Below, in pieces: positions 45,600-54,765 of a DNA stretch of 64,000 nt. The notes below the pieces were generated by a model, which was not told the origin of the DNA, made no database searches, and saw only the letters and a list, made by a program, of their open reading frames with translations. Location of the stretch: assembly GCF_014851915.1 (NCBI RefSeq), contig NZ_JACVAP010000005.1, forward strand, positions 186,001 through 250,000, read 5' to 3'. Each line of letters begins with the position of its first letter. Position 1 is the first letter of the stretch. Made by a program: the position numbers and the translations under genes. This DNA comes from Xanthomonas sp. XNM01 (GTDB lineage: Bacteria; Pseudomonadota; Gammaproteobacteria; Xanthomonadales; Xanthomonadaceae).

Positions 45600-46034
45600 T
45601 CAGGCCGCGATCGGCGTTGGAGGCGGAGGCGAGGGCGGACTGCTGCCGGTGTCGTCCGGATGGTCGTCGTCGTTGCCGGCCGCATCGCGCCAGCGCCAGT
45701 CGGCGGCGGTCAGGGCCGGCAGGCCATGCGCGGCGCGTGCGCGGTCGCACTGGTCGCTGGGCGCGCCATGTTCCCAGGACGCATCGACCTCGCGGCACAC
45801 CGACGGGCGCCGCGGGTGGATCGTGCAGCGCGAGTACGCCCCGATCCGCGCATCCAGCGCCACGCAGCGGATCGGCGGCGCGTGCGTGCCCCGCATGCAC
45901 AGCCGGTGCGGGTCCAGCGGTTCGGTCAGGTCCGCCGGCACCCCGCCTTCGGTGGACGCGTCCGATTCCAGCCAGTGGAAGGCGACGCGGAAGTGGGCGC
46001 AGCAGGCGCCGCAGCTCAGGCAGGGATGCGGCAT
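45600..46034 (-). CDS. YkgJ-family Fe-S/zinc cysteine-cluster protein
   Basis: A 144-residue cytoplasmic protein. The N-terminal CLSCGACC and later Cys residues ([31 protein letters not shown]) fit the YkgJ cysteine cluster that binds a metal. The C-terminus is a Pro/Ser tail ([14 protein letters not shown]). Function unknown. It lies between oleB and an OsmC gene. Confidence 0.82.
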   Translation of the reverse strand: MPHPCLSCGACCAHFRVAFHWLESDASTEGGVPADLTEPLDPHRLCMRGTHAPPIRCVALDARIGAYSRCTIHPRRPSVCREVDASWEHGAPSDQCDRARAAHGLPALTAADWRWRDAAGNDDDHPDDTGSSPPSPPPPTPIAA

Positions 46035-46191
46035 CGACGCGAACGCCGGTGGGAGGGATGCGGATTCTTTTCCGGCGGCGGTGCGTCCCGCAAGTGGCCG
46101 CCGGTGCAACGCTCCGGGGCGATGGCCGGCATGTGCGGCGCCGCCGCCCGGGCCCATGATGACCGTCCCTGTCAGTCCACCGGAGAGCACC

Positions 46192-46602
46192 ATGTCCGAC
46201 ACCGTCCGTGTCCAGGCCCGCACCACCGCCACCGACTTCGTCGTCGCCCTGGACGACCCGGCCGGACACCACTGGCAGGCCGACGAGCCAGCCGCGCTCG
46301 GCGGCGGCGACACCGCGCCGACGCCCTACCAGCTGGCGCTGTCGGCGCTGGGCGCGTGTACCGCGATCACCCTGCGGATGTTCGCCGCGCGCAAGCAGTG
46401 GCCGCTGCAGGACGTGGCGGTGCAGCTGGAGCTCGAACCGGCGGCCAGCGCGGGTGCGGGTACCGACATCGTCCGCCGGATCACGTTGAGCGGTCCGCTC
46501 GACACGGCCCAGCGCGAACGTCTGCTGCAGATCGCCAATGCCTGTCCGATCCACCGCCTGCTGACCGGCGAGGTGCGGATCGCGACCGACCTGGTCGACT
46601 GA
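46192..46602 (+). CDS. OsmC/Ohr-family peroxide-detoxifying protein
   Basis: A 136-residue protein with CGGAGAG before the ATG. The two reactive cysteines are Cys56 in LGACTAIT and Cys118 in NACPIHRLL, and the domain follows the OsmC order. It should reduce organic hydroperoxides using thiols. It is divergent from the YkgJ gene. Confidence 0.88.
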   Translation: MSDTVRVQARTTATDFVVALDDPAGHHWQADEPAALGGGDTAPTPYQLALSALGACTAITLRMFAARKQWPLQDVAVQLELEPAASAGAGTDIVRRITLSGPLDTAQRERLLQIANACPIHRLLTGEVRIATDLVD

Positions 46603-46722
46603 GTCCGCCGGTGCGCAGCGTGGCGCCCGCATTCAGGGCGTGCGTCTTCGGCGGCGCCCCATGCCTGGGGTGCATGCCGGAAATCCGCCGCGCTGCGGGG
46701 CCGTCCGGCCGGCGCGCGTGCC

Positions 46723-47394
46723 TCAGCCGCGCGCGGCGTCCAGCCCCATCTGCCAGAAGTCCGCCTCCAGCCGCGCCGCCTTGGCGAAGATCGCGACCAG
46801 CTCGTCGAAGCGGGCCTCGCTGGCGTAGCGCCGGCCCAGGTCGTCGAGCCACGCCTGCGTCGCCTGGCCGACCTGCTGGAACGCGGCGCCGGCGTACTCG
46901 CCGATCCATTCGCGGTACGGATGCGCGGCGCCCAGCGCGTCCACGCCCTGCGGCGCCAGCCGGCGCCCGATCTCGGCATAGCCCAGCGTGCACGGGCTCA
47001 GCGCCACCTGCAGGTCGAGCAGGTCGCCGGACATGCCGATGTCCAGCACCCAGCGGGTGTAGGCCACGGTGGCCGGATGCTCGGCGGTGGCCTCGACGTC
47101 GGCGGCCGACAGTCCCCAGCGCTCGCACAGGCGCAGGTGCAGCTGCATCTCCACGTCGACGATCGCGGCCAGCCCGTCCTTGGCCGCGCGCATGTCGGCC
47201 AGGGTGCGGGCCTTGTACGCCGCCAGCGCATGCGCGCGCGCGAACTGGATCAGGAACAGGTAGTCCTGCACCAGGTACTGGCGGAACGCGGCCTGCGGCA
47301 GCGTGCCATCGCCCAGGCCACGCACGAAGGCATGGTCGACGTAGGCGTTCCAGTCGGCTGGCGCCGCCTGCTTCAGGCGTTCGAACAGCGACAT
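46723..47394 (-). CDS. tenA: Aminopyrimidine aminohydrolase TenA (thiaminase II, Cys type)
   Basis: A 223-residue helical enzyme. The catalytic residues match B. subtilis TenA numbering: Asp44 in YLVQDY and Cys135 in LSPCTLGY, with the late Glu210 in RLEADFW in the place of Glu205. It hydrolyses aminopyrimidine from degraded thiamine to hydroxymethyl-pyrimidine for salvage. It starts two bases after the stop of the upstream TenA_E gene, so the two are translationally coupled. Confidence 0.9.
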   Translation of the reverse strand: MSLFERLKQAAPADWNAYVDHAFVRGLGDGTLPQAAFRQYLVQDYLFLIQFARAHALAAYKARTLADMRAAKDGLAAIVDVEMQLHLRLCERWGLSAADVEATAEHPATVAYTRWVLDIGMSGDLLDLQVALSPCTLGYAEIGRRLAPQGVDALGAAHPYREWIGEYAGAAFQQVGQATQAWLDDLGRRYASEARFDELVAIFAKAARLEADFWQMGLDAARG

Positions 47395-47395
47395 C

Positions 47396-48046
47396 TCAGG
47401 CCTCCGTCGCGCTGTAGGCGGCATCGAAGAACGCCAGCTCCAGGGCGACCGCGCGCTGGAAGAAATCGCGCGCCAGCGCCTCTTCCGCCGGGCCGACCCG
47501 GTCCAGTTCCTCGCGCAGGAAGGCGACGAAGTCGCGGAAGAACGGGTTGTCGTGCCGGGTGATCCACTCGGCGTGGATGAAGTTGGACGGCAGCGGCGCC
47601 GGCGCGCGCGAGGCCCAGTCCAGGTACAGCCACTCGGCCACGTTCAGCACCGCCAGCGTCGCCGCGTAGGAGCGGGTCGCGGCGGCCTCGCGCATGATCG
47701 CCTGGAAGCCGGCGGTCGGCGCGCTGTCGGGGATCGCGGCGCGGCTGGCCGCGTCAACGCCCAGCGCCTCGAACGCGCGCAGGAAATAGGTGTTCTCCTC
47801 GCCGCTGACCATGCCCACGAAGCGGCCCAGGCGCAGCCGCGCCTCGAAGCTGTCGCTGCTGGCGATCGCCGCGCCCAGCAGGGTCAGGAAGCTGTCGAGG
47901 AAGCGGTGGTCCTGGACCAGATAGGCGGCCATCACCTCGTCGGCGATGCGGCCATCGAGCAGTTCGCGCACGAAGCGGTGTTCGACGGCCTGCGACCAGG
48001 TGGGTTCGGTGGACGCGCGCAGCGCCTCGGTGAAGCGGATCGACAT
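47396..48046 (-). CDS. TenA_E-type protein (Glu in place of the TenA cysteine)
   Basis: A 216-residue TenA-superfamily protein with CCGGAG before ATG 48046. Asp46 in YLVQDH is kept, but the position of the TenA cysteine is Glu138 (NVAEWLYLDW), the mark of the TenA_E class. The final helix carries Glu203. TenA_E proteins can take part in thiamine pyrimidine salvage, for example removing formyl groups in plants. No TPP riboswitch precedes the pair. Confidence 0.85.
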   Translation of the reverse strand: MSIRFTEALRASTEPTWSQAVEHRFVRELLDGRIADEVMAAYLVQDHRFLDSFLTLLGAAIASSDSFEARLRLGRFVGMVSGEENTYFLRAFEALGVDAASRAAIPDSAPTAGFQAIMREAAATRSYAATLAVLNVAEWLYLDWASRAPAPLPSNFIHAEWITRHDNPFFRDFVAFLREELDRVGPAEEALARDFFQRAVALELAFFDAAYSATEA

Positions 48047-48354
48047 CGGAAGGCTCCGGGAACGGGATGCGCGCAGGGCGCGGATGGGCTGGCGCTGCGG
48101 GGCATCGTGCTGGCGGGCGTGGGCCGATTGTCGTGCAGCCCGGTGCATGGCGTCCATGCGGCGGCATGGCATCGGGTCGCTGGCCGCGCTCGCCATGCCT
48201 GCGGGCCTGGTCGGAATGCGCGCCGTAGCGGGATGCTGCAGGCGCCGGTCGCGTGGCGTGATCGCAGCATCCTCCACGCACCACCGCAGGCCGCCACGAC
48301 CTGCGTCACGCGGTGCCCGGGAAGCCGGCGCGCCGCATCGGCGATAATCGGCGC
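48047..48354. other. Divergent intergenic region between tenA pair and oleC
   Basis: About 308 bases. I looked for a TPP riboswitch on the minus strand (CTGAGA and the conserved pyrimidine-sensor core) and did not find one. A GATAAT box for oleC is at 48343. Short repeats of CATGG/CCATG occur near 48155-48175. No frame is credible. Confidence 0.5.
48343..48348 (+). promoter_or_regulatory. -10 box of oleC, placed for a leaderless transcript
   Basis: GATAAT is exactly six bases before the oleC ATG, so the predicted +1 is the start codon. There is no ribosome site in between. Confidence 0.55.
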
Positions 48355-50007
48355 ATGACTTCGCCATGCAACATCGCCGCGGTCCTGCCGCGGCTGGCCG
48401 CCGAGCGGCCCGACCAGCCCGCGATCCGCTGCCCCGGCCGCCGTGCCGCCGGCAGCGGCCTGGCCGCCTACGATGTGGTGCTGAACTACCGTGACCTGGA
48501 CCTGCGCAGCGACGCGATCGCCGCCGGCCTGGCCCGCCACGGCATCGGCCGCGGCACCCGCACCGTGGTGATGGTGCGGCCCTCGCCGGAGTTCTTCCTG
48601 CTGATGTTCGCGCTGTTCAAGGCCGGCGCGGTGCCGGTGCTGGTCGATCCGGGCATCGACAAGCGCGCGCTGAAGCAGTGCCTGGACGAGGCCCGGGCAG
48701 AGGCCTTCATCGGCATCCCGCTGGCCCAGTTCGCACGGCGCCTGCTCGGCTGGGCGCGCTCGGCGACGAAGATCGTCGCGGTCGGCGGCCGCTTCGGCTG
48801 GGGCGGCACCACGCTGGCGAAGGTCGAACGCGCCGGCGCCGGCGCCGGCCCGCAGCTGGCCGACACCGCGCCGGACGAGGTCGCCGGCATCCTGTTCACC
48901 AGCGGCTCGACCGGCGTGCCCAAGGGCGTGGTCTACCGCCACCGGCATTTCGTCGGCCAGATCGAGCTGCTGCGCAACGCCTTCGGCATGCAGCCCGGCG
49001 GCGTCGACCTGCCGACGTTTCCGCCGTTCGCGCTGTTCGATCCCGCGCTGGGCCTGACCAGCATCATCCCGGACATGGATCCGACCCGCCCGGCGAAGGC
49101 CGAACCGGCGCGCCTGCACGCGGCGATCGCGCGCTTCGGCGTGACCCAGCTGTTCGGCTCGCCAGCGCTGATGCGCGTGCTGGCCGACTACGGACGGCCG
49201 CTGCCGACGGTACAGCGCGTGACCTCGGCCGGCGCACCGGTGCCGCCGGATGTGGTCGCGCGGATCCGCGCGCTGCTGCCGGAGGACGCGCAGTTCTGGA
49301 CGCCGTACGGCGCCACCGAATGCCTGCCGGTGGCGGTGATCGAAGGCCGCGAGCTGGAATCCACCCGCGCCGCCACCGAAGCCGGCGCCGGCACCTGCGT
49401 CGGCCGCGCGGTCGCGCCGAACCAGGTGCGCATCATCGCCATCGACGATGCCGCGATCGAGCACTGGAGCGGCGTGCGCGAGCTGCCGGCCGGTCAGGTC
49501 GGCGAGATCACCGTCGCCGGGCCGACCGCCACCGACAGCTATTTCGGCCGCGAGCAGGCCACCCGCAACGCCAAGATCCGCGAGACGCTGGCCGACGGCG
49601 GCGAGCGCATCGTCCACCGCATGGGCGATGTCGGCTACTTCGATGCCGACGGCCGGCTGTGGTTCTGCGGGCGCAAGACCCACCGCGTCGAAACCGCCGA
49701 CGGCCCGCTCTATACCGAGCAGGTGGAGCCGGTGTTCAACGTGCATCCGCAGGTGCGGCGTACCGCGCTGGTCGGCATCGGCGACGCCGGTGCGCAGCAG
49801 CCCGTGCTGTGCGTGGAGCTGCAGCCCGGCGTGCCGGCGGCGCGCTTCGCCGCGATCGAGGCCGAGCTGCGCGCGCTGGCGGCACCGCACGCGCAGGCCG
49901 CGCGCATCGGCCGCTTCCTGCGCCATCCCGCGTTCCCGGTCGACATCCGCCACAACGCCAAGATCGGCCGGGAAAAGCTGGCGGTATGGGCGGCGCGGCA
50001 GGCCTGA
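48355..50007 (+). CDS. oleC: OleC, beta-lactone synthetase
   Basis: A 550-residue ANL-superfamily enzyme. The ATP-binding loop FTSGSTGVPKG is at residues 181-191, the adenylate region is YGATECLPV, and DVGYFDADGRLWFCGRK and the final catalytic Lys region NAKIGREKL complete the fold. OleC activates the beta-hydroxy acid made by OleD and closes it to a beta-lactone. Its N-terminus (CNIAAVLPRLAAERPDQPAI) is family-typical. Confidence 0.92.
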   Translation: MTSPCNIAAVLPRLAAERPDQPAIRCPGRRAAGSGLAAYDVVLNYRDLDLRSDAIAAGLARHGIGRGTRTVVMVRPSPEFFLLMFALFKAGAVPVLVDPGIDKRALKQCLDEARAEAFIGIPLAQFARRLLGWARSATKIVAVGGRFGWGGTTLAKVERAGAGAGPQLADTAPDEVAGILFTSGSTGVPKGVVYRHRHFVGQIELLRNAFGMQPGGVDLPTFPPFALFDPALGLTSIIPDMDPTRPAKAEPARLHAAIARFGVTQLFGSPALMRVLADYGRPLPTVQRVTSAGAPVPPDVVARIRALLPEDAQFWTPYGATECLPVAVIEGRELESTRAATEAGAGTCVGRAVAPNQVRIIAIDDAAIEHWSGVRELPAGQVGEITVAGPTATDSYFGREQATRNAKIRETLADGGERIVHRMGDVGYFDADGRLWFCGRKTHRVETADGPLYTEQVEPVFNVHPQVRRTALVGIGDAGAQQPVLCVELQPGVPAARFAAIEAELRALAAPHAQAARIGRFLRHPAFPVDIRHNAKIGREKLAVWAARQA

Positions 50008-50449
50008 GCCTGCCATCGCGCCGCTGCGTTCGCCGCATGTCGCGGGGCGCGGCAAGGCGCTTCCGCTGGCCGTGCCCGGCGGTTGCACGCGTCGACGTGC
50101 AGGGGCGGCGGCTGCGGGATGTGCGGGGTGCACGCAGCGCCGCTGGCGCGGCCTGGTAAGGAGCGGCCGTTCGTGGTCCGTGGGCGCGGCGGCGCCGGGC
50201 TGGACGATGCGCAGGCGAAGCGGCGGGCGGCTCCGTCGCGCGATACCGCGGCTGCATGACCGCTCGCCACCCGGATACGCACCGCACCTGCACTATCATC
50301 GGGATTTCCGGCAACACGCCGAAAGCGCCTGCCGATCAGTGGCTTGGAGCACTACCACCCCGGTGTGAGGCGTATCCGCCGGCGGTCCGCTTCGCCATCG
50401 ACGCCGGCGGCCGGTATCGTGTGCGGCCCTGAAACGCGTGGAGTCGGCA
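50008..50449. other. Intergenic region between oleC and oleD
   Basis: About 440 bases, long for consecutive pathway genes. No T-tailed terminator or frame is convincing. TATCGT at 50416-50421 could be a -10 for oleD, and GTGGAG gives the ribosome site. An ACTATCATCGGGAT stretch near 50291 is another promoter-like site. The gap may once have held a gene. Confidence 0.5.
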
Positions 50450-51445
50450 ATGCGGATCCTGGTCACCGGTGGCGGCGGTTTCCTCGGCCAGGCCCTGTGC
50501 CGCGGCCTGGTCGCGCGCGGGCACGAGGTCGTCAGCTTCAACCGCGGCCACTATCCGGCGCTGGCTGCGCTGGGCGTGGGCCAGGTGCGCGGCGACCTCG
50601 CCGATGCCGAGGCGGTCGGGCATGCGGTGGCCGGCGTCGATGCGGTGTTCCACAACGCGGCCAAGGCCGGTGCCTGGGGCAGTTACGACAGCTATTTCCA
50701 GGCCAACGTGGTCGGCACCCGCAACGTGATCGCCGCCTGCCGCGCGCACGGCGTGGGCCGGCTGGTCTACACCTCCACGCCCAGCGTGACCCACCGCGCC
50801 ACCCATCCGGTCGAGGGGCTGGGTGCGGACGAGGTGCCGTACGGCGAGGACTTCCAGGCGCCGTACGCGGCGACCAAGGCGATCGCCGAGCAGGAAGTGC
50901 TAGCCGCCAACGACGCCAGTCTGGCGGTGGTCGCGCTGCGTCCGCGCCTGATCTGGGGCCCGGGCGACAACCAGCTGCTGCCACGCCTGGCCGAACGCGC
51001 GCACGCCGGCCGCCTGCGGTTCGTCGGCGACGGCAGCAACCGCGTCGACACCACCTTCATCGACAACGCCGCACAGGCGCACTTCGATGCGTTCGAGCAC
51101 CTGGCGCCGGGCGCGGCCTGCGCCGGCAAGGCCTACTTCATTTCCAACGGCGAGCCGCTGCCGATGCGCGAGCTGCTCAACAAGCTGCTCGGCGCGGTCG
51201 GTGCGCCGCCGGTGACGAAAAGCATCTCGTTCGGCACCGCCTATCGCATCGGTGCGGTGTGCGAGCGCCTGTGGCCGCTGCTGCGGCTCAAGGGCGAGCC
51301 GCCGATGACGCGCTTCCTGGCCGAGCAGCTGTGCACGCCGCACTGGTACAGCATGGAACCGGCCCGACGCGACTTCGGTTACAGCCCGGCGGTCTCCATC
51401 GACGAGGGTCTCACCAAGCTGAAGGCCAGCTGGAAACAGGACTGA
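50450..51445 (+). CDS. oleD: OleD, 2-alkyl-3-oxoalkanoate reductase
   Basis: A 331-residue extended SDR. The NADP-binding TGGGGFLG is at 7-14, HNAAKAGAW follows, and Tyr139/Lys143 in PYAATK are the catalytic pair. It reduces the keto acid from OleA to the beta-hydroxy acid. Its order after oleC (not before) is the usual oleABCD arrangement. Confidence 0.92.
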   Translation: MRILVTGGGGFLGQALCRGLVARGHEVVSFNRGHYPALAALGVGQVRGDLADAEAVGHAVAGVDAVFHNAAKAGAWGSYDSYFQANVVGTRNVIAACRAHGVGRLVYTSTPSVTHRATHPVEGLGADEVPYGEDFQAPYAATKAIAEQEVLAANDASLAVVALRPRLIWGPGDNQLLPRLAERAHAGRLRFVGDGSNRVDTTFIDNAAQAHFDAFEHLAPGAACAGKAYFISNGEPLPMRELLNKLLGAVGAPPVTKSISFGTAYRIGAVCERLWPLLRLKGEPPMTRFLAEQLCTPHWYSMEPARRDFGYSPAVSIDEGLTKLKASWKQD

Positions 51446-51527
51446 TCCGTCACCTGGCGTCGATGGCCGGATGCGCAAGATGGCTCCCGTACCGCGCGAT
51501 CAGGCGCACTACACAGGGAGTTCCACC

Positions 51528-51686
51528 ATGCTGCACTACGCCGTCGTCTTCTTCGTCATCGCGATCATTGCCGGTCTGCTGGGTTTCAGCGGCATCGCGG
51601 GCACCGCGTCCAGCATCGCCTGGATCCTGTTCGTCGTGTTCCTGATCCTGGGCGCGATCTCGCTGCTGCGCGGACGAAAGGTCTGA
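51528..51686 (+). CDS. Small DUF1328-family membrane protein
   Basis: A 52-residue protein with AGGGAG before the ATG. Two transmembrane helices ([19 protein letters not shown] and [19 protein letters not shown]) and the short basic tail RGRKV match DUF1328/UPF0391. Members are often stress-induced; the function is unknown. Confidence 0.85.
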   Translation: MLHYAVVFFVIAIIAGLLGFSGIAGTASSIAWILFVVFLILGAISLLRGRKV

Positions 51687-51710
51687 CGCCGCCACGCGCG
51701 GACCGGTCCA

Positions 51711-51745
51711 GCCACGGGCGCGTTCATCGCGCCCGTGGCGTTTCC
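51711..51745 (+). terminator. 12-bp hairpin after the DUF1328 gene
   Basis: GCCACGGGCGCG and CGCGCCCGTGGC pair around TTCAT and are followed by GTTTCC. It precedes the ubiJ promoter by about 35 bases. Confidence 0.7.
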
Positions 51746-51778
51746 GGCGTCCGGCACCCGGCGGCGCGCCGTACGCCC

Positions 51779-51784
51779 TAGAAT
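51779..51784 (+). promoter_or_regulatory. -10 box of ubiJ, placed for a leaderless transcript
   Basis: TAGAAT is six bases before the ubiJ ATG, predicting +1 at the start codon. No Shine-Dalgarno sequence is present. Confidence 0.55.
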
Positions 51785-51790
51785 GCGCGC

Positions 51791-52432
51791 ATGCCTTCGC
51801 CCTTCGATGCCCTCAAGCCGCTTGCCGGCCGCGCCCTGGAACGGGCGCTCAACCGCGCGCTGACCCTCGATCCCGACGTCCAGGCCGGCCTGGTGCCGCT
51901 GGACGGTCGCCGCGTTTCGCTCGCCCTCGAGGCGCCCGCGCTGGCGCTGGAGATCCGCGTCGCCAATGGCTACCTGCAGGTCGGCCCGCCGCTGGGCGAG
52001 GCCGATCTCGCTGTGCGCGGCACCATCGGCGGACTGCTCGGCCAGCTGCCCTTCGTGGCAGCCGCCCGTGCCCGCAGCAATGGTGCGCCGACCGGCCGCC
52101 TGAACATCTCCGGCGATGCCGATCTGGCGCGTCGCCTGCAGCAGCTGGCCAGCCGCTTCGACCCGGACTGGCAGCAGCCCTTCGTCGAGGTGTTCGGCGA
52201 AGTGATCGGCGTGCAGGTCGCGCGTGCGGTCGCCACCGGCCTGCGCCAGGCCCGCGACACCGCCGGCGCGCTGGCCCGCAACGCGGCCGAATTCGTCACC
52301 GAGGAATCGCGCGACGTGGTCCCGCGCGGCGAGCTGGCCGCCTTCCACGATGACGTCGATGCGATCCGCGACGACGTCGAGCGCCTGGCCGCGCGCGTGA
52401 ACCGGCTGGCCGCGCGTGGAGCCGGCGCATGA
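51791..52432 (+). CDS. ubiJ: Ubiquinone biosynthesis accessory factor UbiJ
   Basis: A 213-residue protein with an N-terminal SCP2-like lipid-binding domain ([42 protein letters not shown]) and a C-terminal coiled coil ([21 protein letters not shown]), the layout of UbiJ. UbiJ scaffolds the Ubi complex in the cytoplasm. It overlaps ubiB by four bases. The usual upstream ubiE is absent. Confidence 0.88.
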   Translation: MPSPFDALKPLAGRALERALNRALTLDPDVQAGLVPLDGRRVSLALEAPALALEIRVANGYLQVGPPLGEADLAVRGTIGGLLGQLPFVAAARARSNGAPTGRLNISGDADLARRLQQLASRFDPDWQQPFVEVFGEVIGVQVARAVATGLRQARDTAGALARNAAEFVTEESRDVVPRGELAAFHDDVDAIRDDVERLAARVNRLAARGAGA

Positions 52433-54087
52433 AGGCGGCGTTGCGCGCATGGCGCATCGGGCGGGTGGTCCTGCGCTACCGCCTCGACGCGCTGGTCGAC
52501 GGCACCCCGGCCGAACGCTGGCTGGCGCTGGCGCGGCCGTTCGTACCGCGCGCATCGGCCGACGTCGCCGCGCAGTCGCGCGGTGCGCGTCTGCGCCTGG
52601 CGCTGCAGGAACTGGGCCCGATCTTCGTCAAGTTCGGCCAGATCCTCTCCACCCGCCGCGACCTGGTGCCGCCGGACGTGGCCGAGGAGCTGGCCCTGCT
52701 GCAGGACCAGGTCAAGCCGTTCGACGGGCAGGCCGCGCGCGCCATCGTCGAGGAGGCGCTGGGTCGCCGCATCGACGAGGCCTTCGTCGCGTTCGACACG
52801 GTGCCGCTGGCGTCGGCGTCGATCGCGCAGGTGCATGCGGCGACGCTGCCGGACGGACGCGAGGTCGTGGTCAAGGTGCTGCGCCCGGACATCGAGCGCA
52901 AGATCGCCTCGGACATCGCCCTGCTGCGCTCGCTGGCCTCGCTGGTCGACCGCACCCATCCGCGCGCCGACAAGATCCGCCCGCACGCGGTGGTCGACGA
53001 GATCGAGACCACGCTGGCGGCCGAGCTGGACCTGCAGCGCGAGGGCGCCAACGCCAGCGTGATGCGCCGCTTCTGGCAGGACTCGCCGGACATGTACGTG
53101 CCGGAGGTGTACTGGAGCCACACCGCAGAGCGCGCGCTGACGATGGAACGCGTCAGCGGCATTCCGTCCGACGACATCGCCGCGCTGGACGCGGCCGGCA
53201 TCGACCGCAAGGTGCTGGCGGCCAAGGGCGTGCGCGTGTTCTACACGCAGGTGTTCCGCGACAACTTCTTCCACGCCGATGCGCACGCCGGCAACATCTG
53301 GGTCGACGCCGACCCGGCGCGCCGCCACGATCCGCGCTTCATCGCGCTGGATTTCGGCATCGTCGGCCAGCTCTCGTCCGAGGACCAGTACTACCTCGCC
53401 GAGAATTTCATGGCGATCTTCAACAAGGATTACCGGCGCATCGCCGAGCTGCACGTGCAGGCCGGCTGGATGCCGCCGACGGTGCGCATCGACGAGCTGG
53501 AAGCGGCCACGCGCGCGGTCTGCGAGCCGTACTTCACCCGCCCGCTCAGCGAGATCTCGCTGGCCGAGGTGCTGGTCAAGCTGTTCCGCACCGCGCAGCG
53601 CTACCAGCTGACCCTGCAGCCGCAGCTGATCCTGCTGCAGAAGACCCTGCTCAACATCGAGGGCGTCGGCCGCCAGCTCGACCCGCGCCTGGACATCTGG
53701 GCGGTGGCGCGGCCGGTGCTCGAGCGCATCCTGCGCGAGCGCTACAGCCCGCGGCGCCTGCTGAAGGAACTGCGCTACCGGCTGCCGGAGATCGTCACCC
53801 AGGCGCCGGACATGCCGCGCCTGGTCCACCAGTGGCTGCAGCAGCAGGTCGAGGGCCGCCACCAGATGGCGATCCGCTCGGCCGACCTGGCCGAAGTCGC
53901 GCGCACGCTGCAGGTGATGCAGCGGCGGTCGGTCGCCGCGATCCTCGGCAGCGGCCTGCTGATCGTCGCTGCGGTGCTGTTCGCGCTGGAAGCGGGCGGC
54001 CCGAGCCTGCTGTCGATCCCGGCCGCGTCGTGGATCGCGGGCCTGGGCGGCATCTGGGCGATCCTGGCCGCGATTCCGCGGCGCTGA
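52429..54087 (+). CDS. ubiB: Ubiquinone biosynthesis protein kinase UbiB (ABC1/ADCK family)
   Basis: A 552-residue atypical kinase/ATPase needed for coenzyme Q synthesis. The KxGQ motif is [11 protein letters not shown] at 67-77, the Ala-rich nucleotide loop is [12 protein letters not shown], the catalytic region is [11 protein letters not shown] and the metal Asp is in [10 protein letters not shown]. Two C-terminal transmembrane helices anchor it to the inner membrane. It is translationally coupled to ubiJ. Confidence 0.95.
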   Translation: MKAALRAWRIGRVVLRYRLDALVDGTPAERWLALARPFVPRASADVAAQSRGARLRLALQELGPIFVKFGQILSTRRDLVPPDVAEELALLQDQVKPFDGQAARAIVEEALGRRIDEAFVAFDTVPLASASIAQVHAATLPDGREVVVKVLRPDIERKIASDIALLRSLASLVDRTHPRADKIRPHAVVDEIETTLAAELDLQREGANASVMRRFWQDSPDMYVPEVYWSHTAERALTMERVSGIPSDDIAALDAAGIDRKVLAAKGVRVFYTQVFRDNFFHADAHAGNIWVDADPARRHDPRFIALDFGIVGQLSSEDQYYLAENFMAIFNKDYRRIAELHVQAGWMPPTVRIDELEAATRAVCEPYFTRPLSEISLAEVLVKLFRTAQRYQLTLQPQLILLQKTLLNIEGVGRQLDPRLDIWAVARPVLERILRERYSPRRLLKELRYRLPEIVTQAPDMPRLVHQWLQQQVEGRHQMAIRSADLAEVARTLQVMQRRSVAAILGSGLLIVAAVLFALEAGGPSLLSIPAASWIAGLGGIWAILAAIPRR

Positions 54088-54088
54088 C

Positions 54089-54664
54089 ATGGGCACGACC
54101 GAGGCGATCGATGCCGATGCCGCGTCGGCCGTGATGCTGCCGGCCGTGGTCACGCTGCAGCCGCTCGATCCGGCGCGGTTGCCGTTGTTCGCCCGGCTCT
54201 GGCAGTTCTATCTGTACGAGGCCTCGGGCCGCGATGCGCTGGAGCTCGATGCCGACGGCCGCTTCGACTGGGACGAGGCGCTGTTCACCGGCATCGCCCA
54301 CGGCGACGGTGGCGAGCATGATGCCGATGCCTGGCTGATCGAGTGCGAAGGCCAGGTGGCCGGCCTGCTGGTGACGATGCAGGTGCAGCTGGCCGGCGCT
54401 CCGATCCGCGAGTTCGCCGATCTCTACGTGTTGCCGCGCTTCCGCGGCCGTGGCGTCGCCAGCGCGGTGATCCAGCAGGTGATCATCGAGGGCGACCTGG
54501 ATGCCTGGCTGGTCGCGGTGTTCCGCAACGATCCCAATGCCCTGGCGTTCTGGCAGCGCACGTTCGTACGCATGCCCTTCGCGGCGTGGCGGGACGTGGA
54601 GCCGTCGGAGCTACCCGACTTCCACGAGTTCGTCGTCGACACCGCAGCGTCGCGGCCGCGTTGA
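54089..54664 (+). CDS. GNAT-family N-acetyltransferase
   Basis: A 191-residue protein starting one base after the ubiB stop. The acetyl-CoA-binding signature is LYVLPRFRGRGVASAVIQQ, preceded by strands VAGLLVTMQVQL. Toward the end NDPNALAFWQRTF is typical. The substrate is unknown. Coupling to ubiB suggests shared expression rather than a shared pathway. Confidence 0.85.
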   Translation: MGTTEAIDADAASAVMLPAVVTLQPLDPARLPLFARLWQFYLYEASGRDALELDADGRFDWDEALFTGIAHGDGGEHDADAWLIECEGQVAGLLVTMQVQLAGAPIREFADLYVLPRFRGRGVASAVIQQVIIEGDLDAWLVAVFRNDPNALAFWQRTFVRMPFAAWRDVEPSELPDFHEFVVDTAASRPR

Positions 54665-54710
54665 CGCCGCTGCGCCTGCCGCGCGTCGGCCGTGCATCCG
54701 CTCACATGAA

Positions 54711-54745
54711 AACGGCCGGCCCATGCGGGGCCGGCCGTTCCTTCT
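54711..54745. terminator. Bidirectional terminator between GNAT and M16 genes
   Basis: AACGGCCGGCCC and GGGCCGGCCGTT form a 12-base stem with loop ATGCG. The plus side is followed by CCTTCTT and the minus side by TTCATG. It lies between convergent genes. Confidence 0.82.
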
Positions 54746-54765
54746 TCATGCAGCCCTGGATGGAC

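Noticed and set aside
48047-48354. TPP riboswitch upstream of the tenA pair
   Set aside because: Neither the CTGAGA element nor the pyrimidine-sensor core could be found on the minus strand.
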